Shown here: positions 19,015 to 28,612 of the stretch, piece after piece
Position numbering within the stretch: the stretch's first letter is position 1
Layout: each line of letters starts with the position of its first letter
Assembly: GCF_003966755.1 (NCBI RefSeq)
Contig: NZ_AP018005.1
Span: forward strand, 1,515,736-1,579,735
Source: Candidatus Rickettsiella viridis
Lineage (GTDB): Bacteria; Pseudomonadota; Gammaproteobacteria; Diplorickettsiales; Diplorickettsiaceae
Direction: 5' to 3'
DNA: 64,000 nucleotides
Translations under genes and position numbers: made by a program
The notes under the pieces: generated by a model
Told to the model about the DNA's origin: nothing
Databases searched by the model: none
The model's input: only the letters and a program-made list of their open reading frames with translations

Positions 19015-20829
19015 ATGATCGAAAAAATACGTAATATCGCTATCATCGCCCACGTTGACCATGGGAAAACTACCCTCGTCGATAAACTGCTACAACAGTC
19101 GGGTACGTTTTCAAGCCGTGCTACCGTCGTTGAACGGGTCATGGATAGTAATGACTTAGAGCGTGAGCGTGGTATTACCATTCTTGCTAAAAATACCTCC
19201 ATCGAATGGCAGGGCTACCGTATCAATATTGTTGATACCCCTGGCCATGCGGATTTTGGTGGTGAAGTAGAACGTATTTTATCGATGGTAGATTCCGTCC
19301 TTCTATTGGTTGATGCTGTGGATGGCCCTATGCCACAAACTCGCTTTGTCACCCAAAAAGCATTTGCTAAAGGTCTAAAACCGATTGTAGTGGTCAATAA
19401 GGTCGACAGACCCAGCGCCCGCCCTGACTGGGTCATTAATCAAGTATTTGATCTTTTTGACCGTCTAGGTGCTACCGAAGAACAATTAGACTTCCCTATC
19501 GTCTATGCCTCTGCCTTACAAGGCTATGCAACACTGGATCTCAATAAGCCTAGTCGCGATCTCACACCCCTATTTGAAACGATTGTTGAGAAAGTAGCTC
19601 CACCGAATGTAGACCCGCAGGGCGCCTTCCAAATGCAAATCATTACCTTGGATTATTCAAGCTATGTGGGTACCATTGGTATTGGCCGTATTCAAAGAGG
19701 CACAGCAAAAGCGAATATGCCTGTGACATTAATCGATAGCGAAGGAAAAACACGTCCTGCTCGTATCTTGCAAGTATTAGGTTATCGTGGCTTAGAGCGT
19801 GTTGAGGTTGAACAAGCCGAGGCCGGTGATATTGTTGCTATCACAGGAATAGATAAGCTCAACATTTCGGATACCTTATGTGATCCGAATCAGGTAGAAG
19901 CGCTCCCCGCATTAACGGTAGACGAGCCTACCATGAGCATGACTTTCCAAGTCAATAACTCGCCTTTTGCCGGTCAAGACGGAAAATTCGTTACCAGCCG
20001 TCAGATACGCGAACGACTAGACAAAGAACTACTACATAATGTGGCATTACGCGTTGATAATACAGAAGACCCAAACCGCTTCCGTGTATCGGGCCGTGGT
20101 GAATTGCATTTATCCATTTTAATCGAAACAATGCGCCGAGAAGGCTATGAATTAGGTGTTTCGCGCCCTGAAGTGATTTTAAAAGAAATTGATGGCGAAT
20201 TAAAAGAACCCTATGAAAACTTGACGGTTGATGTGGAAGAGCAACATCAAGGCAGCATCATGGAAAAACTGGGAAGCCGTCGTGGAGAATTGCTCGATAT
20301 GGTCTCAGATGGAAAAGGGCGTGTGCGCCTCGATTATAGAATACCCACTCGTGCCTTAATTGGTTTTCGTACCGAATTTTTAACGGCAACATCGGGTCTT
20401 GGTTTAATGCACCATGTTTTTGATCATTATGGCTCCGCTAAAAAAGGTGCATTAGGAAAACGTGCCAATGGTGTTATGATTTCTAATCAAGCCGGCAAAG
20501 CAACAGGATATTCCTTATTTCATTTACAGGAGCGTGGCAAATTATTAATAGGCCCACAAACTGATGTTTATGAAGGCATGATTGTCGGTATTCATTCTCG
20601 TGATAATGATTTAGTCGTTAACGTGGTTCAAGGAAAACAATTAACCAATGTCCGTGCGTCTGGATCAGATGAAGCCCTTACTTTAACCCCGCATATCTCT
20701 TTTTCTTTAGAACAAGCCTTGGAATTTCTAGATGATGATGAATTACTAGAAGTTACGCCACATTATTTACGTCTGCGAAAAAAATTCTTAAAAGAACATG
20801 AACGTAAGCGAGCCAGTCGTGAGAGTTAA
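19015..20829 (+). CDS. typA: Ribosome-associated GTPase TypA/BipA
   Basis: BipA is a translational GTPase of the EF-G type, acting in ribosome assembly and stress or virulence control. The 604-residue protein has G1 [14 protein letters not shown] (about residue 11), the switch region [14 protein letters not shown]3 [15 protein letters not shown]4 VVNKVDRP, and the BipA-specific C-terminal domain ([28 protein letters not shown]). Size is standard. It is transcribed alone, divergently from the broken gene at 18318-18856. Confidence 0.98.
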   Translation: MIEKIRNIAIIAHVDHGKTTLVDKLLQQSGTFSSRATVVERVMDSNDLERERGITILAKNTSIEWQGYRINIVDTPGHADFGGEVERILSMVDSVLLLVDAVDGPMPQTRFVTQKAFAKGLKPIVVVNKVDRPSARPDWVINQVFDLFDRLGATEEQLDFPIVYASALQGYATLDLNKPSRDLTPLFETIVEKVAPPNVDPQGAFQMQIITLDYSSYVGTIGIGRIQRGTAKANMPVTLIDSEGKTRPARILQVLGYRGLERVEVEQAEAGDIVAITGIDKLNISDTLCDPNQVEALPALTVDEPTMSMTFQVNNSPFAGQDGKFVTSRQIRERLDKELLHNVALRVDNTEDPNRFRVSGRGELHLSILIETMRREGYELGVSRPEVILKEIDGELKEPYENLTVDVEEQHQGSIMEKLGSRRGELLDMVSDGKGRVRLDYRIPTRALIGFRTEFLTATSGLGLMHHVFDHYGSAKKGALGKRANGVMISNQAGKATGYSLFHLQERGKLLIGPQTDVYEGMIVGIHSRDNDLVVNVVQGKQLTNVRASGSDEALTLTPHISFSLEQALEFLDDDELLEVTPHYLRLRKKFLKEHERKRASRES

Positions 20830-20836
20830 GTTAGCC

Positions 20837-20867
20837 CGTTTGTTTTAGGTTTTAATTAAAACAAACG
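20837..20867 (+). terminator. Hairpin after typA
   Basis: An 11-bp perfect stem, CGTTTGTTTTA (20837-20847) with TAAAACAAACG (20857-20867), around a 9-base loop, lies just after the typA stop. No strong T-run follows, so termination is likely but not certain; it could serve either strand. Confidence 0.45.
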
Positions 20868-20912
20868 AGTTTACTCTTCGAATTTAATCCCTTAAGACGA
20901 GATGGATAGCCC

Positions 20913-22811
20913 TTATTTCAGGGCTATTGTTACATCAACAATGGCTTCCGGATTCTCAGAAACATTTGCACAAATGGGTTCCGAAACTGGTATAGATAAT
21001 GATTTAAAAAAGCCGGGCCGGTGACAACTATTACTCCCAAAAGAGGAAAAAGGAGATGATGTCGACCTAACTGAATTTTCTTCCAATACTGTGGTGGTAA
21101 TATGCGCTTCTTTGCTCTTTTGCATGTCTACTAAGGTATCTAAATATTTATTTCCATATTTTTTGTTTATTTTGTCTTGTAGTCTATCATGCAAGGATTG
21201 ATTACCGCTGCGTGCCGCTAGCGTTAGGACGGTATCATGCGTCCCCTTTGTTACATGGAGCAGGAGTTTCGGCTGTGTATTTCCTTTAATAACCTTATCC
21301 CATTGATAAGAAAAACGAGATTTGTGCTGGGATTCTGCTTGTTCCAATAGTTCGCTCAACGGATAATTTCCTGCTTGTATTGCCACATGGAGTGGTGCAA
21401 GATTATCTTGGTTAAAACTAAATAGATTGGCTCCACGCTTGATCAGCCATTGGGTCATCTCTTTATGACCATTTCTTGCGGCCATGTGCAGTGGCGTATT
21501 ACCCAGGTTATCTTGGCTAGATAGTTTAGCACCTCGCTTGATCAACCATTGAGCCATCTCTTTATGACCACTTCTTGCGGCCATGTGCAGTGGCGTATTA
21601 CCCAGGTTATCTTGGCTAGATAGTTTAGCGCCGCGGGAAAGTGCCATCTTTGCCATGTCTAGACGGTTATATTCTGCAGCAAAGCTTAGGATGATGTTAA
21701 AGTCCTGCTTAGATAACTTAATATCGCGACGATGTAATAGTATTTCAAGGATATCGATCCTATTACGTTTTACGACCAACTCCAATAGGCTAGCAGTATC
21801 AGCTATAGCTAGCTTGACCTTATGAGTGAGTAGCAATTTAATCATCTCCAAATCTTCATTTTCTATTGCTACGTTCAACAGTATTTTATTATCAGCTACT
21901 TGGTTAGATAATTTAGCAACTTTGTGAGAAATTAATAGCTTCGCCACGTTAACATTCTTAATAATTACAGCTGTATGCAGCGGAGTCTCACCAAGGTGAT
22001 TGCGGCTATATAATTCTTTAGCACTGTGAGAAAGTAATAGCTTGGTTATAGTCCAGTTTCCTCTCTTTACGGCCATATGCAACGGGGTATCACCATTTGT
22101 ATCTTGTTGAGATAATTCAGCACCGTGGGAAAGCAAATATTTAACCAGTTCTTCCTTCCCATTTTTTACGGCTAAATGCAGGGCACTGACATTACCTACA
22201 GGATCCAGTGAATTTATTTCTTCTCCTTTCTTTAATAAAAATTTAACGATGTTTAAACAGCCCTGTTCTGCAGCAACATGCAACGCAGAGGATTGATAAG
22301 TTCTTCCTTGAGAATACAACGAATCATTTCGATGTATTGCTTTATATCGTTCTTTCAATTGTTCTGCTTTCCGGAGTATCTTAGAACTGTAGGTTGTTTT
22401 TATATATTCAATAGTTTTATCATCCAGCGTAGCGCCCGCCTCCATGAGTTTTTCAGCCATTGCTGTACGACCTTTTCGTAGTGCAATAACGATTGGCAAA
22501 GGATGTTTATCCGTATCCCTATTTGGATCAGCACCCGCTTGTAATAATTCTTGTAATAATTTATGGTCTCCGATTTTTATAGCCTGATAAATTAAGGTTT
22601 TATTGTTAGGAAGAGGTTGATCTAATGGGTTATCATTAAGAAAGGTATCGCCATCAAAATCATCGGATCCATAATCAGAATCGTAGTCATCAAAATCATC
22701 GTCGTAGGTGATAGTTTCTGACTCGTTTTCAACCGCACTAGGAACGTGCTGATAAACGGAAATGCTGTCTTTGGTATCTAATTTTTCGGAAATATTTAAT
22801 TTATTTGGCAT
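20913..22811 (-). CDS. Ankyrin repeat protein 2
   Basis: A 632-residue protein with an acidic N-terminus (about residues 30-55, rich in Asp) followed by roughly a dozen 33-residue ankyrin repeats (residues about 65-520), many with the GNTPLHMAAR core. A C-terminal tail of about 110 residues has no recognised domain. Two adjacent repeats (LSSQDNLGNTPLHMAARSG and the next) are almost identical at the DNA level, a recent 99-bp duplication. The ATG at 22811 has AAGGAGT upstream; a more upstream start at 22844 is less likely. A TTAA-N7-TTAA box lies upstream. Probable host-directed protein by analogy with Legionellales ankyrin effectors. Confidence 0.85.
   Translation of the reverse strand: MPNKLNISEKLDTKDSISVYQHVPSAVENESETITYDDDFDDYDSDYGSDDFDGDTFLNDNPLDQPLPNNKTLIYQAIKIGDHKLLQELLQAGADPNRDTDKHPLPIVIALRKGRTAMAEKLMEAGATLDDKTIEYIKTTYSSKILRKAEQLKERYKAIHRNDSLYSQGRTYQSSALHVAAEQGCLNIVKFLLKKGEEINSLDPVGNVSALHLAVKNGKEELVKYLLSHGAELSQQDTNGDTPLHMAVKRGNWTITKLLLSHSAKELYSRNHLGETPLHTAVIIKNVNVAKLLISHKVAKLSNQVADNKILLNVAIENEDLEMIKLLLTHKVKLAIADTASLLELVVKRNRIDILEILLHRRDIKLSKQDFNIILSFAAEYNRLDMAKMALSRGAKLSSQDNLGNTPLHMAARSGHKEMAQWLIKRGAKLSSQDNLGNTPLHMAARNGHKEMTQWLIKRGANLFSFNQDNLAPLHVAIQAGNYPLSELLEQAESQHKSRFSYQWDKVIKGNTQPKLLLHVTKGTHDTVLTLAARSGNQSLHDRLQDKINKKYGNKYLDTLVDMQKSKEAHITTTVLEENSVRSTSSPFSSFGSNSCHRPGFFKSLSIPVSEPICANVSENPEAIVDVTIALK
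21440..21637 (-). repeat. Near-identical 99-bp tandem duplication of one ankyrin repeat
   Basis: Two consecutive 99-bp units differ at only a few positions; both contain the stretch TTATCTTGGCTAGATAGTTT on the plus strand. Each encodes one 33-residue ankyrin repeat. Confidence 0.8.
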
Positions 22812-22877
22812 AAATGTACTCCTTTTAGAATAAAAAAATAGCAACTAATTTTCATTAATTAATATACAAGGTAAAAC

Positions 22878-22892
22878 TTAATGGAAAATTAA
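22878..22892 (-). promoter_or_regulatory. Candidate PmrA box (TTAA-N7-TTAA) upstream of ankyrin gene 2
   Basis: Reads TTAATTTTCCATTAA on the minus strand, 67 bp upstream of the ATG at 22811, with AT-rich TATATT further downstream as a possible -10. The two TTAA half-sites seven bases apart fit the PmrA site described for Coxiella and Legionella Dot/Icm genes. Such a pattern can arise by chance in AT-rich DNA. Confidence 0.35.
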
Positions 22893-23112
22893 ATCAAAAA
22901 ACCGATTTTCTGTGGTCAAATAAAATAGCGCTATTTTTCGAGAAAAATAGCAAAAAAATAAAAAATTAACTTTTATTCTGGTGTCAAAGGGTTACTCACA
23001 TTTACACCGAAAAAGAAAATTTTTTACAGAAGATCTAATATAAAAATCCTATACTTGAAAATTTTTTGGTAAAATTTCAAAGTATTCCTGTAAATAAAAA
23101 TTGTTTTTCTGT

Positions 23113-24489
23113 ATGAGTTCTGAAATATACTTTGCTTCCGCAAAACAATTAGTCCAGCGGATTAAACAAAAACAAATTTCCTGCACAGAGCTCATACACA
23201 TTTATTTAGATCGCTTAACGCATATAAATCCTAAACTCAATGCGCTTGTTCAAACTTTATCGCCTGAAAACGCACTGCAACAAGCACGCCTTGCCGATGA
23301 AAAACTGGCAAAAAATCAAGTCATAGGCCCATTACATGGCTTACCTATTACCATTAAAGATTGCTGTAAAGTTAAAGACTTTGTTATCACAAAAGGCAGT
23401 ACCGGATTTCATTTTCTTCCGACTGAAGATGCAACTGTCGTTGAAAGATTAAAAGCAGCCGGCGCTATTGTGATTGGCATTAGCAACGTCCCTGAATTTA
23501 ATATTGCTTACGAAACGGATAATGATCGCTATGGCAGAACGCTCAATCCTTATGATCTGACACGCACACCCGGTGGAAGTAGTGGCGGAGAAGCGGCCAT
23601 TATAGCCGCTGGCGGATCGACGTTTGGTTTAGGAACCGATGCGGGCGGTAGTATTCGTCAACCGGCACACAATACCGGCATTGCAAGCCTAAAACCAACA
23701 CACGGATTACTGCCCAATACAGGAAAGCTTCCGTATGATGGAGGCTCATTAAGTTCATTAACAACGTATGGCCCTATGGCGCGCTTTGTTGATGATCTTA
23801 TTTTAACCCTCCCTGTTTTATCCGGATCTCCGACTGTCACACCTACCCAGTTTATTAACTTTAAATCACTGCGCATTGCCTTTTATACCGATAATACGAT
23901 TGCCAAACCCGATGAAGATACGCTGCGAACTATCAAACGCGTAGTGAATAGTCTGCAAACTGAAGTAGCACAGCTCGAAGAACATTGCCCTGCTCATTTA
24001 CCAGAAATTTATTCCCTGATTAGCGAAACTTTCTTTTTAAAAGGTGATAAAGGATTAGGAATAAAAATGCTACTCAATCAGCTTGCCATAAAAAAGCCCT
24101 CATCCTTAGTGAGGGAGTTTCTCGCTATCGCACGTCACTGTGAGCTTTCCACAACAGAATTAAATCAACGTTTAAGTCGCCTCGATCAACTACGACTGGA
24201 ATTAGAAACGTTTTTTATAAACTATGATGCGATCATTTGCCCTGTCGCTGCTACACCTGCAAAACAGCATGGGCGTTCTTTTATTGAAGGTCGTGATTTT
24301 AGTTATTTAAGTATTTATAACTTTACTGGTTGGCCTGCTGCCACTGTACGCTGTGGTACTTCTTTGGAAGGATTGCCGATAGGCATACAAATCATTGCTA
24401 AACCTTGGCAAGATATGACCGCCTTAGGTTTAGCAAAAAAATTAGAGACGTTGTTAGGCGGATGGCAAGTTCCGCCTTTGTTTCCTTAG
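23113..24489 (+). CDS. Amidase signature family protein
   Basis: An amidase-signature hydrolase of 458 residues, related to the GatA subunit but in a stand-alone context without gatB or gatC. The Ser-cisSer-Lys triad elements are visible: LPITIKDCCKV (Lys), TPGGSSGGEAA (cis-Ser) and GTDAGGSIRQPAHNTG (nucleophile Ser). The C-terminal FTGWPAATVRCG and GLPIGIQIIAKPWQD also fit. The ATG at 23113 gives MSSEIYFASAKQLV; a TTG four codons earlier is possible. The substrate cannot be read from sequence. Confidence 0.85.
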   Translation: MSSEIYFASAKQLVQRIKQKQISCTELIHIYLDRLTHINPKLNALVQTLSPENALQQARLADEKLAKNQVIGPLHGLPITIKDCCKVKDFVITKGSTGFHFLPTEDATVVERLKAAGAIVIGISNVPEFNIAYETDNDRYGRTLNPYDLTRTPGGSSGGEAAIIAAGGSTFGLGTDAGGSIRQPAHNTGIASLKPTHGLLPNTGKLPYDGGSLSSLTTYGPMARFVDDLILTLPVLSGSPTVTPTQFINFKSLRIAFYTDNTIAKPDEDTLRTIKRVVNSLQTEVAQLEEHCPAHLPEIYSLISETFFLKGDKGLGIKMLLNQLAIKKPSSLVREFLAIARHCELSTTELNQRLSRLDQLRLELETFFINYDAIICPVAATPAKQHGRSFIEGRDFSYLSIYNFTGWPAATVRCGTSLEGLPIGIQIIAKPWQDMTALGLAKKLETLLGGWQVPPLFP

Positions 24490-24594
24490 ATTGCCACGCC
24501 ATTCAGCAACAGAAATTGCCGATACAATGACATATTTTCTGTGAAGATAGGTGCGGGACTCGCAATGACGCCCAGTGTGGCAATCACAATGACG
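24490..24594 (+). repeat. Dispersed CGTCAT-ended repeat (family 2), degenerate copy 3
   Basis: Contains ATTGCCACGCC and two CAATGACG-like ends but lacks a clear left terminus. It sits between the convergent amidase and ahcY genes and appears rearranged compared with the copies at 2883 and 14073. Confidence 0.5.
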
Positions 24595-24604
24595 GGCTTT
24601 GATT

Positions 24605-25924
24605 TTAATAACGATAGAAGCTAGGTTTATAAGGGCCTTGTTTTTTTACACCAATATATTTTGCTTGTTCAGAGGTTAACTCCGTCAATTTTGCACCGAC
24701 GCGATCTAAATGTAAGCGCGCTACTTGCTCATCTAATTCTTTTGGCAGCATGTAAACCTTACCTGTTTCATAGCGATCGTTGTGTTGCCATAACTCTATT
24801 TGCGCTAAAACTTGATTAGTAAATGAGTTTGACATAACAAAACTAGGATGCCCTGTTGCACAACCTAAATTAACTAATCGACCTTCAGCTAACAGCAATA
24901 GACGCTTTTTATCCGGGAAAATAATTTGATCGACTTGTGGTTTAATATTCTCCCATTTAAATTTCCGTAAGCTCGCCACTTCAATTTCAGAATCAAAGTG
25001 TCCAATGTTACAAACAATGGCAAAATCCTTCATCTGTTCCATATGTGACAAGGTAATCACTGATTTATTACCGGTTGCGGTAACGAAAATGTCACCTTGG
25101 CTTGCTGCTTCATCCATCGTCACAACGCGATAACCTTCCATAGCGGCTTGCAATGCACAGATAGGATCAATTTCAGTAACCCATACGGTTGCGCCATATG
25201 AACGCAAACTTTGTGCACAACCCTTTCCTACATCACCATAACCACAAACCACTGCAATTTTACCCGCAATCATGACGTCGGTTGCTCGCTTCAGTGCATC
25301 AATTAAAGACTCTCTACATCCATAGAGATTATCAAATTTAGATTTTGTTACGGAATCATTAATGTTAATCGCTGGAATCAAAAGCGATTTTTTTTCCTGC
25401 ATTTGGTAAAGTCTATGTACACCGGTGGTGGTTTCTTCCGATACGCCTTTAACCTCTGCCAAAAGACTGGAGTATTTTTCCTCATGCATTAATAAAGTAA
25501 GATCTCCACCATCATCTAGCAACAAATTAGGCCGCCAACCATTAGGTCCCTTTAAAGTTTGCTCAATACACCACCAAAACTCTTTTTCCGTTTCGCCTTT
25601 CCAAGCAAAAACAGGGACACCCTGCTCTGCCATAGCCGCTGCTGCATGATCCTGTGTGGAAAAAATATTGCATGAAGACCAACGTACTTCGGCACCCAAA
25701 TCGAGCAAGGTTTCAATTAAAACAGCCGTTTGAATCGTCATATGCAGACAACCTGCAATGCGTGCGCCTTTTAAAGGTTTTGTATGGCCGTATTTTTTAC
25801 GTAGCGCCATCAAACCCGGCATTTCTGTTTCGGCGATTGTAATTTCTTTTCGACCCCATTCAGCCAAACTTAAATTAGCTACTTTATAATCCATAATTTT
25901 AGTCTTTAATGCTTCTGATATCAT
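24605..25924 (-). CDS. ahcY: Adenosylhomocysteinase AhcY
   Basis: AhcY hydrolyses S-adenosylhomocysteine to adenosine and homocysteine, clearing the by-product of methylation. The 439-residue protein has the substrate-site segment [13 protein letters not shown], the NAD-binding motif [37 protein letters not shown] and the family C-terminus [10 protein letters not shown]. The ATG at 25924 overlaps the metK stop (ATGA), so I favour it over a second ATG ten codons later. It pairs with metK as a SAM-cycle operon. Confidence 0.97.
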   Translation of the reverse strand: MISEALKTKIMDYKVANLSLAEWGRKEITIAETEMPGLMALRKKYGHTKPLKGARIAGCLHMTIQTAVLIETLLDLGAEVRWSSCNIFSTQDHAAAAMAEQGVPVFAWKGETEKEFWWCIEQTLKGPNGWRPNLLLDDGGDLTLLMHEEKYSSLLAEVKGVSEETTTGVHRLYQMQEKKSLLIPAININDSVTKSKFDNLYGCRESLIDALKRATDVMIAGKIAVVCGYGDVGKGCAQSLRSYGATVWVTEIDPICALQAAMEGYRVVTMDEAASQGDIFVTATGNKSVITLSHMEQMKDFAIVCNIGHFDSEIEVASLRKFKWENIKPQVDQIIFPDKKRLLLLAEGRLVNLGCATGHPSFVMSNSFTNQVLAQIELWQHNDRYETGKVYMLPKELDEQVARLHLDRVGAKLTELTSEQAKYIGVKKQGPYKPSFYRY

Positions 25925-27084
25925 GTGTGAACTACCTTCTTAAGTGCTGAACACAATAACCTTGCTTTATCTGTTTTTTCCCAAGGAAAATATTCAGTAT
26001 TTTCTCGACCAAAATGGCCATACGCGGCGGTTGGTTTATAAATCGGTCTTAACAAATCAAGCATTTTAATAATGCCTTGCGGTCGGAGATCAAAATGTTG
26101 CTGAATAAGTTCAACAATATCCTTATCAGGCAATTTACCGGTGCCAAATGTATTGATATTAATGGATGTTGGTTCGGCAATACCAATAGCATAGGAAACC
26201 TGTAACTCACAACGATCCGCTAACCCTGCCGCCACAATATTTTTTGTAACATAACGTGCTGCATACGCGGCCGATCGATCGACTTTACTGGGATCCTTAC
26301 CTGAAAAACACCCGCCACCATGACGTGCCATACCACCGTAGGTATCTACAATAATTTTACGACCCGTCAAACCGGTATCGCCTAAAGGTCCCCCAATAAC
26401 AAAACGACCGGTGGGATTGATATGATAGACCGTGTTTTTTAACCATTCGGCTGGAAACACGGGTTTAATAATTTCTTCAATGATCGCTTCGCATAATTTT
26501 TCATAGGAAATATCAGGCGCATGCTGTGTAGAAAGCACTATCGTTTCTGCAGCAACAGGCTTTCCTCCTTGATATTTTAATGTAACCTGACTTTTTGCAT
26601 CGGGTCGTAACCAATTTAAGGTTTTGTCTTTTCGCAATGCGGCTTGCCGCTCCATCAGCCTATGCGCATAGGTAATCGGTGCTGGCATGAGAACATCTGT
26701 TTCATTACTGGCATACCCAAACATCATACCCTGGTCACCTGCCCCCTGATCAGCCTTATCAACGCCTTGAGCAATATCCGGCGATTGCTTGCCAATCGCT
26801 GACATAACCGCACAAGACTCCCAATCGAAACCCATCGAAGAGCTGTTATAACCTATCTCTTTTACCGTTTCCCTAACGATGTGCTCAACATCTACCCATG
26901 CCGTGGTTGTTATTTCCCCGGCTACTAAAACCATTCCAGTTTTAACAAGGGTTTCACAGGCGACACGCGCATCTTTATCTTGCGCTAAGATAGCATCGAG
27001 AATTGCATCAGAGATTTGATCCGCTATCTTATCAGGATGCCCTTCAGATACGGATTCAGAAGTAAACGTCATGTAATTATCCAT
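25921..27084 (-). CDS. metK: S-adenosylmethionine synthetase MetK
   Basis: MetK makes SAM from methionine and ATP. The 387-residue product has the opening [20 protein letters not shown], the hexapeptide-type motif [15 protein letters not shown], and the phosphate-binding [17 protein letters not shown] chose the ATG at 27084, giving [12 protein letters not shown]; a start at 27129 adds 15 residues with no family match. I looked for a SAM riboswitch in the leader and saw none. It is co-translated with ahcY. Confidence 0.97.
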   Translation of the reverse strand: MDNYMTFTSESVSEGHPDKIADQISDAILDAILAQDKDARVACETLVKTGMVLVAGEITTTAWVDVEHIVRETVKEIGYNSSSMGFDWESCAVMSAIGKQSPDIAQGVDKADQGAGDQGMMFGYASNETDVLMPAPITYAHRLMERQAALRKDKTLNWLRPDAKSQVTLKYQGGKPVAAETIVLSTQHAPDISYEKLCEAIIEEIIKPVFPAEWLKNTVYHINPTGRFVIGGPLGDTGLTGRKIIVDTYGGMARHGGGCFSGKDPSKVDRSAAYAARYVTKNIVAAGLADRCELQVSYAIGIAEPTSININTFGTGKLPDKDIVELIQQHFDLRPQGIIKMLDLLRPIYKPTAAYGHFGRENTEYFPWEKTDKARLLCSALKKVVHT

Positions 27085-27164
27085 TTTTATTCTCAATAAA
27101 AAAATAGAGTGAAAATAAAGGGTCTTCATCTTAGCGAGTATTACCTAAGATTGCGAATTTTACT

Positions 27165-27246
27165 TATACTTTTCACACTTGAATTTTCGGCTGGGTTCCC
27201 GCTCAACTCGCGACGCCTTACTGAAAATCCCATTGCTGTGAATATA
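27165..27246 (-). repeat. Dispersed MITE-like element, copy 3 with internal deletion
   Basis: Both ends are recognisable (TATACT and GAATATA) but about 45 bp from the middle of the element, including the CATGAGGATTGCGA block, are missing. It lies upstream of metK, between it and the MFS gene at 27320. Confidence 0.75.
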
Positions 27247-27319
27247 AAGTTAACCTAATAAGCTATCCATTTTATAAGCCCTAGCTTCGTCCAGGGCTCA
27301 CTCCCTAAGGTCATATTAT

Positions 27320-28612
27320 CTAGTCTAACTTTGCCTTATTAGGGTCTCTCATTAAAAAAGTAGCTAATAAAGCAATGCAAAAACCAATCGGCAAAATGAG
27401 TAAAGCACGGTGATAATCATTAACGCTATACACTCTTATCTGATTGGCTAAAGAGCCGTGCCAATTATAATCCATTAACCAACCAAATAAGGATTGGAAA
27501 ACCGCATAACCACCAATAGCAAAAAAGGATACTACGCTAACGGACGTTGCCGTCAAACTCTTGGTATTGCTTTCAGCCACTAAAGGATAACTTAACACTT
27601 GGCTGCTGGTAAAAAAACCTAATGCAAAAAATAAGAATAAGACAGTGGTTAAAGAAAGCAAAGCTGGAAGGCATATAATTATCAGTGTCAATAACAGTGA
27701 GATAATTGTACCCATCACCATCAGTCTTACGCGTTTTCTCATTCTATCGGAAAGCCAACCCATAACAGGACCACCAATGATCGTGCCTAAAAACAGTAAA
27801 CTTGGTGCTAATGACGCTTCCGTTGCTGAAAAATGCGCGGTTTGCTGTAAAAATAAACTACCCCAAATAGCACCTAGCAATGCAATAGGTAAATTTGTTA
27901 AAGAGGTATAAAGTCCACAAAGCAGATTTTGTGGATTTAAATAAGCCAAACGCCAGCTCTTCACCAGACCTAAATCGGATAATTCAGTCTGTGAAGCTTT
28001 TTGCTCTTGTTTCAATTCCGGAGGGCAATCCTGCACAAAGGAAAAAATAATAGTAAAAATAAATAACCCTAAGCCAGCATCCAGCAACAAGGTATGACGC
28101 CACCCCAAAGATTGCGCTAATAAGGTCAGCGGTGTTTGGGCTACCATTCCTCCCATCATAGCCATTGTTACAATTAAGCCACTGACTAATGCCATTTGCC
28201 TTGATGGAAACCAACGCGACGCTAAACGGATACTACTTAAAAAACAAAATGCACTACCAATTCCGCTCATAAATCGGAAGATACACGCTAAAACAAAGGA
28301 ATGTGTAGTTGCGAAACCTGTGATCCCTATCACACACAACAACAAAGCTGACAGAATAATTAAGCGCGTAGAAAATCGGTCTAATAACGCACCAGCAATC
28401 GGTAAAAAAAGCAAATTAGCATAAAAATAATAGGCAGATAGTTTTCCCAATTCCGTTGCATGCAATGAAAAAGCGCGCATCAAATCAGCACTGATGGCAT
28501 TGAACATATTCATCTGAATAAATTCATAAAAAAAGAAAAGTGCCGCAGAAAAACAGACAATCCAAGGCAGAAATTTTTTATTGGTTATAGAAGCACCATT
28601 CTGAGTTTTCAT
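27320..28612 (-). CDS. Major facilitator superfamily transporter, paralogue 1
   Basis: A 430-residue MFS permease with about 12 membrane helices. It has a conserved opening shared with its neighbour (AALFFFYEFIQM), the loop 2-3 region GALLDRFSTR, and the loop 8-9 region GWLSDRMRKRVR, both matching the MFS GxxxDRxGRR-type signature. The ATG at 28612 overlaps the stop of the upstream paralogue (ATGA), so the two are probably co-translated. The substrate is unknown; Legionellales carry many related carriers that import host nutrients, which is inference here. Confidence 0.88.
   Translation of the reverse strand: MKTQNGASITNKKFLPWIVCFSAALFFFYEFIQMNMFNAISADLMRAFSLHATELGKLSAYYFYANLLFLPIAGALLDRFSTRLIILSALLLCVIGITGFATTHSFVLACIFRFMSGIGSAFCFLSSIRLASRWFPSRQMALVSGLIVTMAMMGGMVAQTPLTLLAQSLGWRHTLLLDAGLGLFIFTIIFSFVQDCPPELKQEQKASQTELSDLGLVKSWRLAYLNPQNLLCGLYTSLTNLPIALLGAIWGSLFLQQTAHFSATEASLAPSLLFLGTIIGGPVMGWLSDRMRKRVRLMVMGTIISLLLTLIIICLPALLSLTTVLFLFFALGFFTSSQVLSYPLVAESNTKSLTATSVSVVSFFAIGGYAVFQSLFGWLMDYNWHGSLANQIRVYSVNDYHRALLILPIGFCIALLATFLMRDPNKAKLD

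Noticed and set aside
20906..20927. Perfect 8-bp hairpin ATAGCCCT/AGGGCTAT at the end of ankyrin gene 2
   Set aside because: It includes the stop codon and has no T-run on the minus strand, so it cannot be called a terminator with confidence.
27085..27164. Possible SAM or SAH riboswitch in the metK-ahcY leader
   Set aside because: The leader is short and AT-rich and lacks the conserved helices; the rest is a dispersed element.
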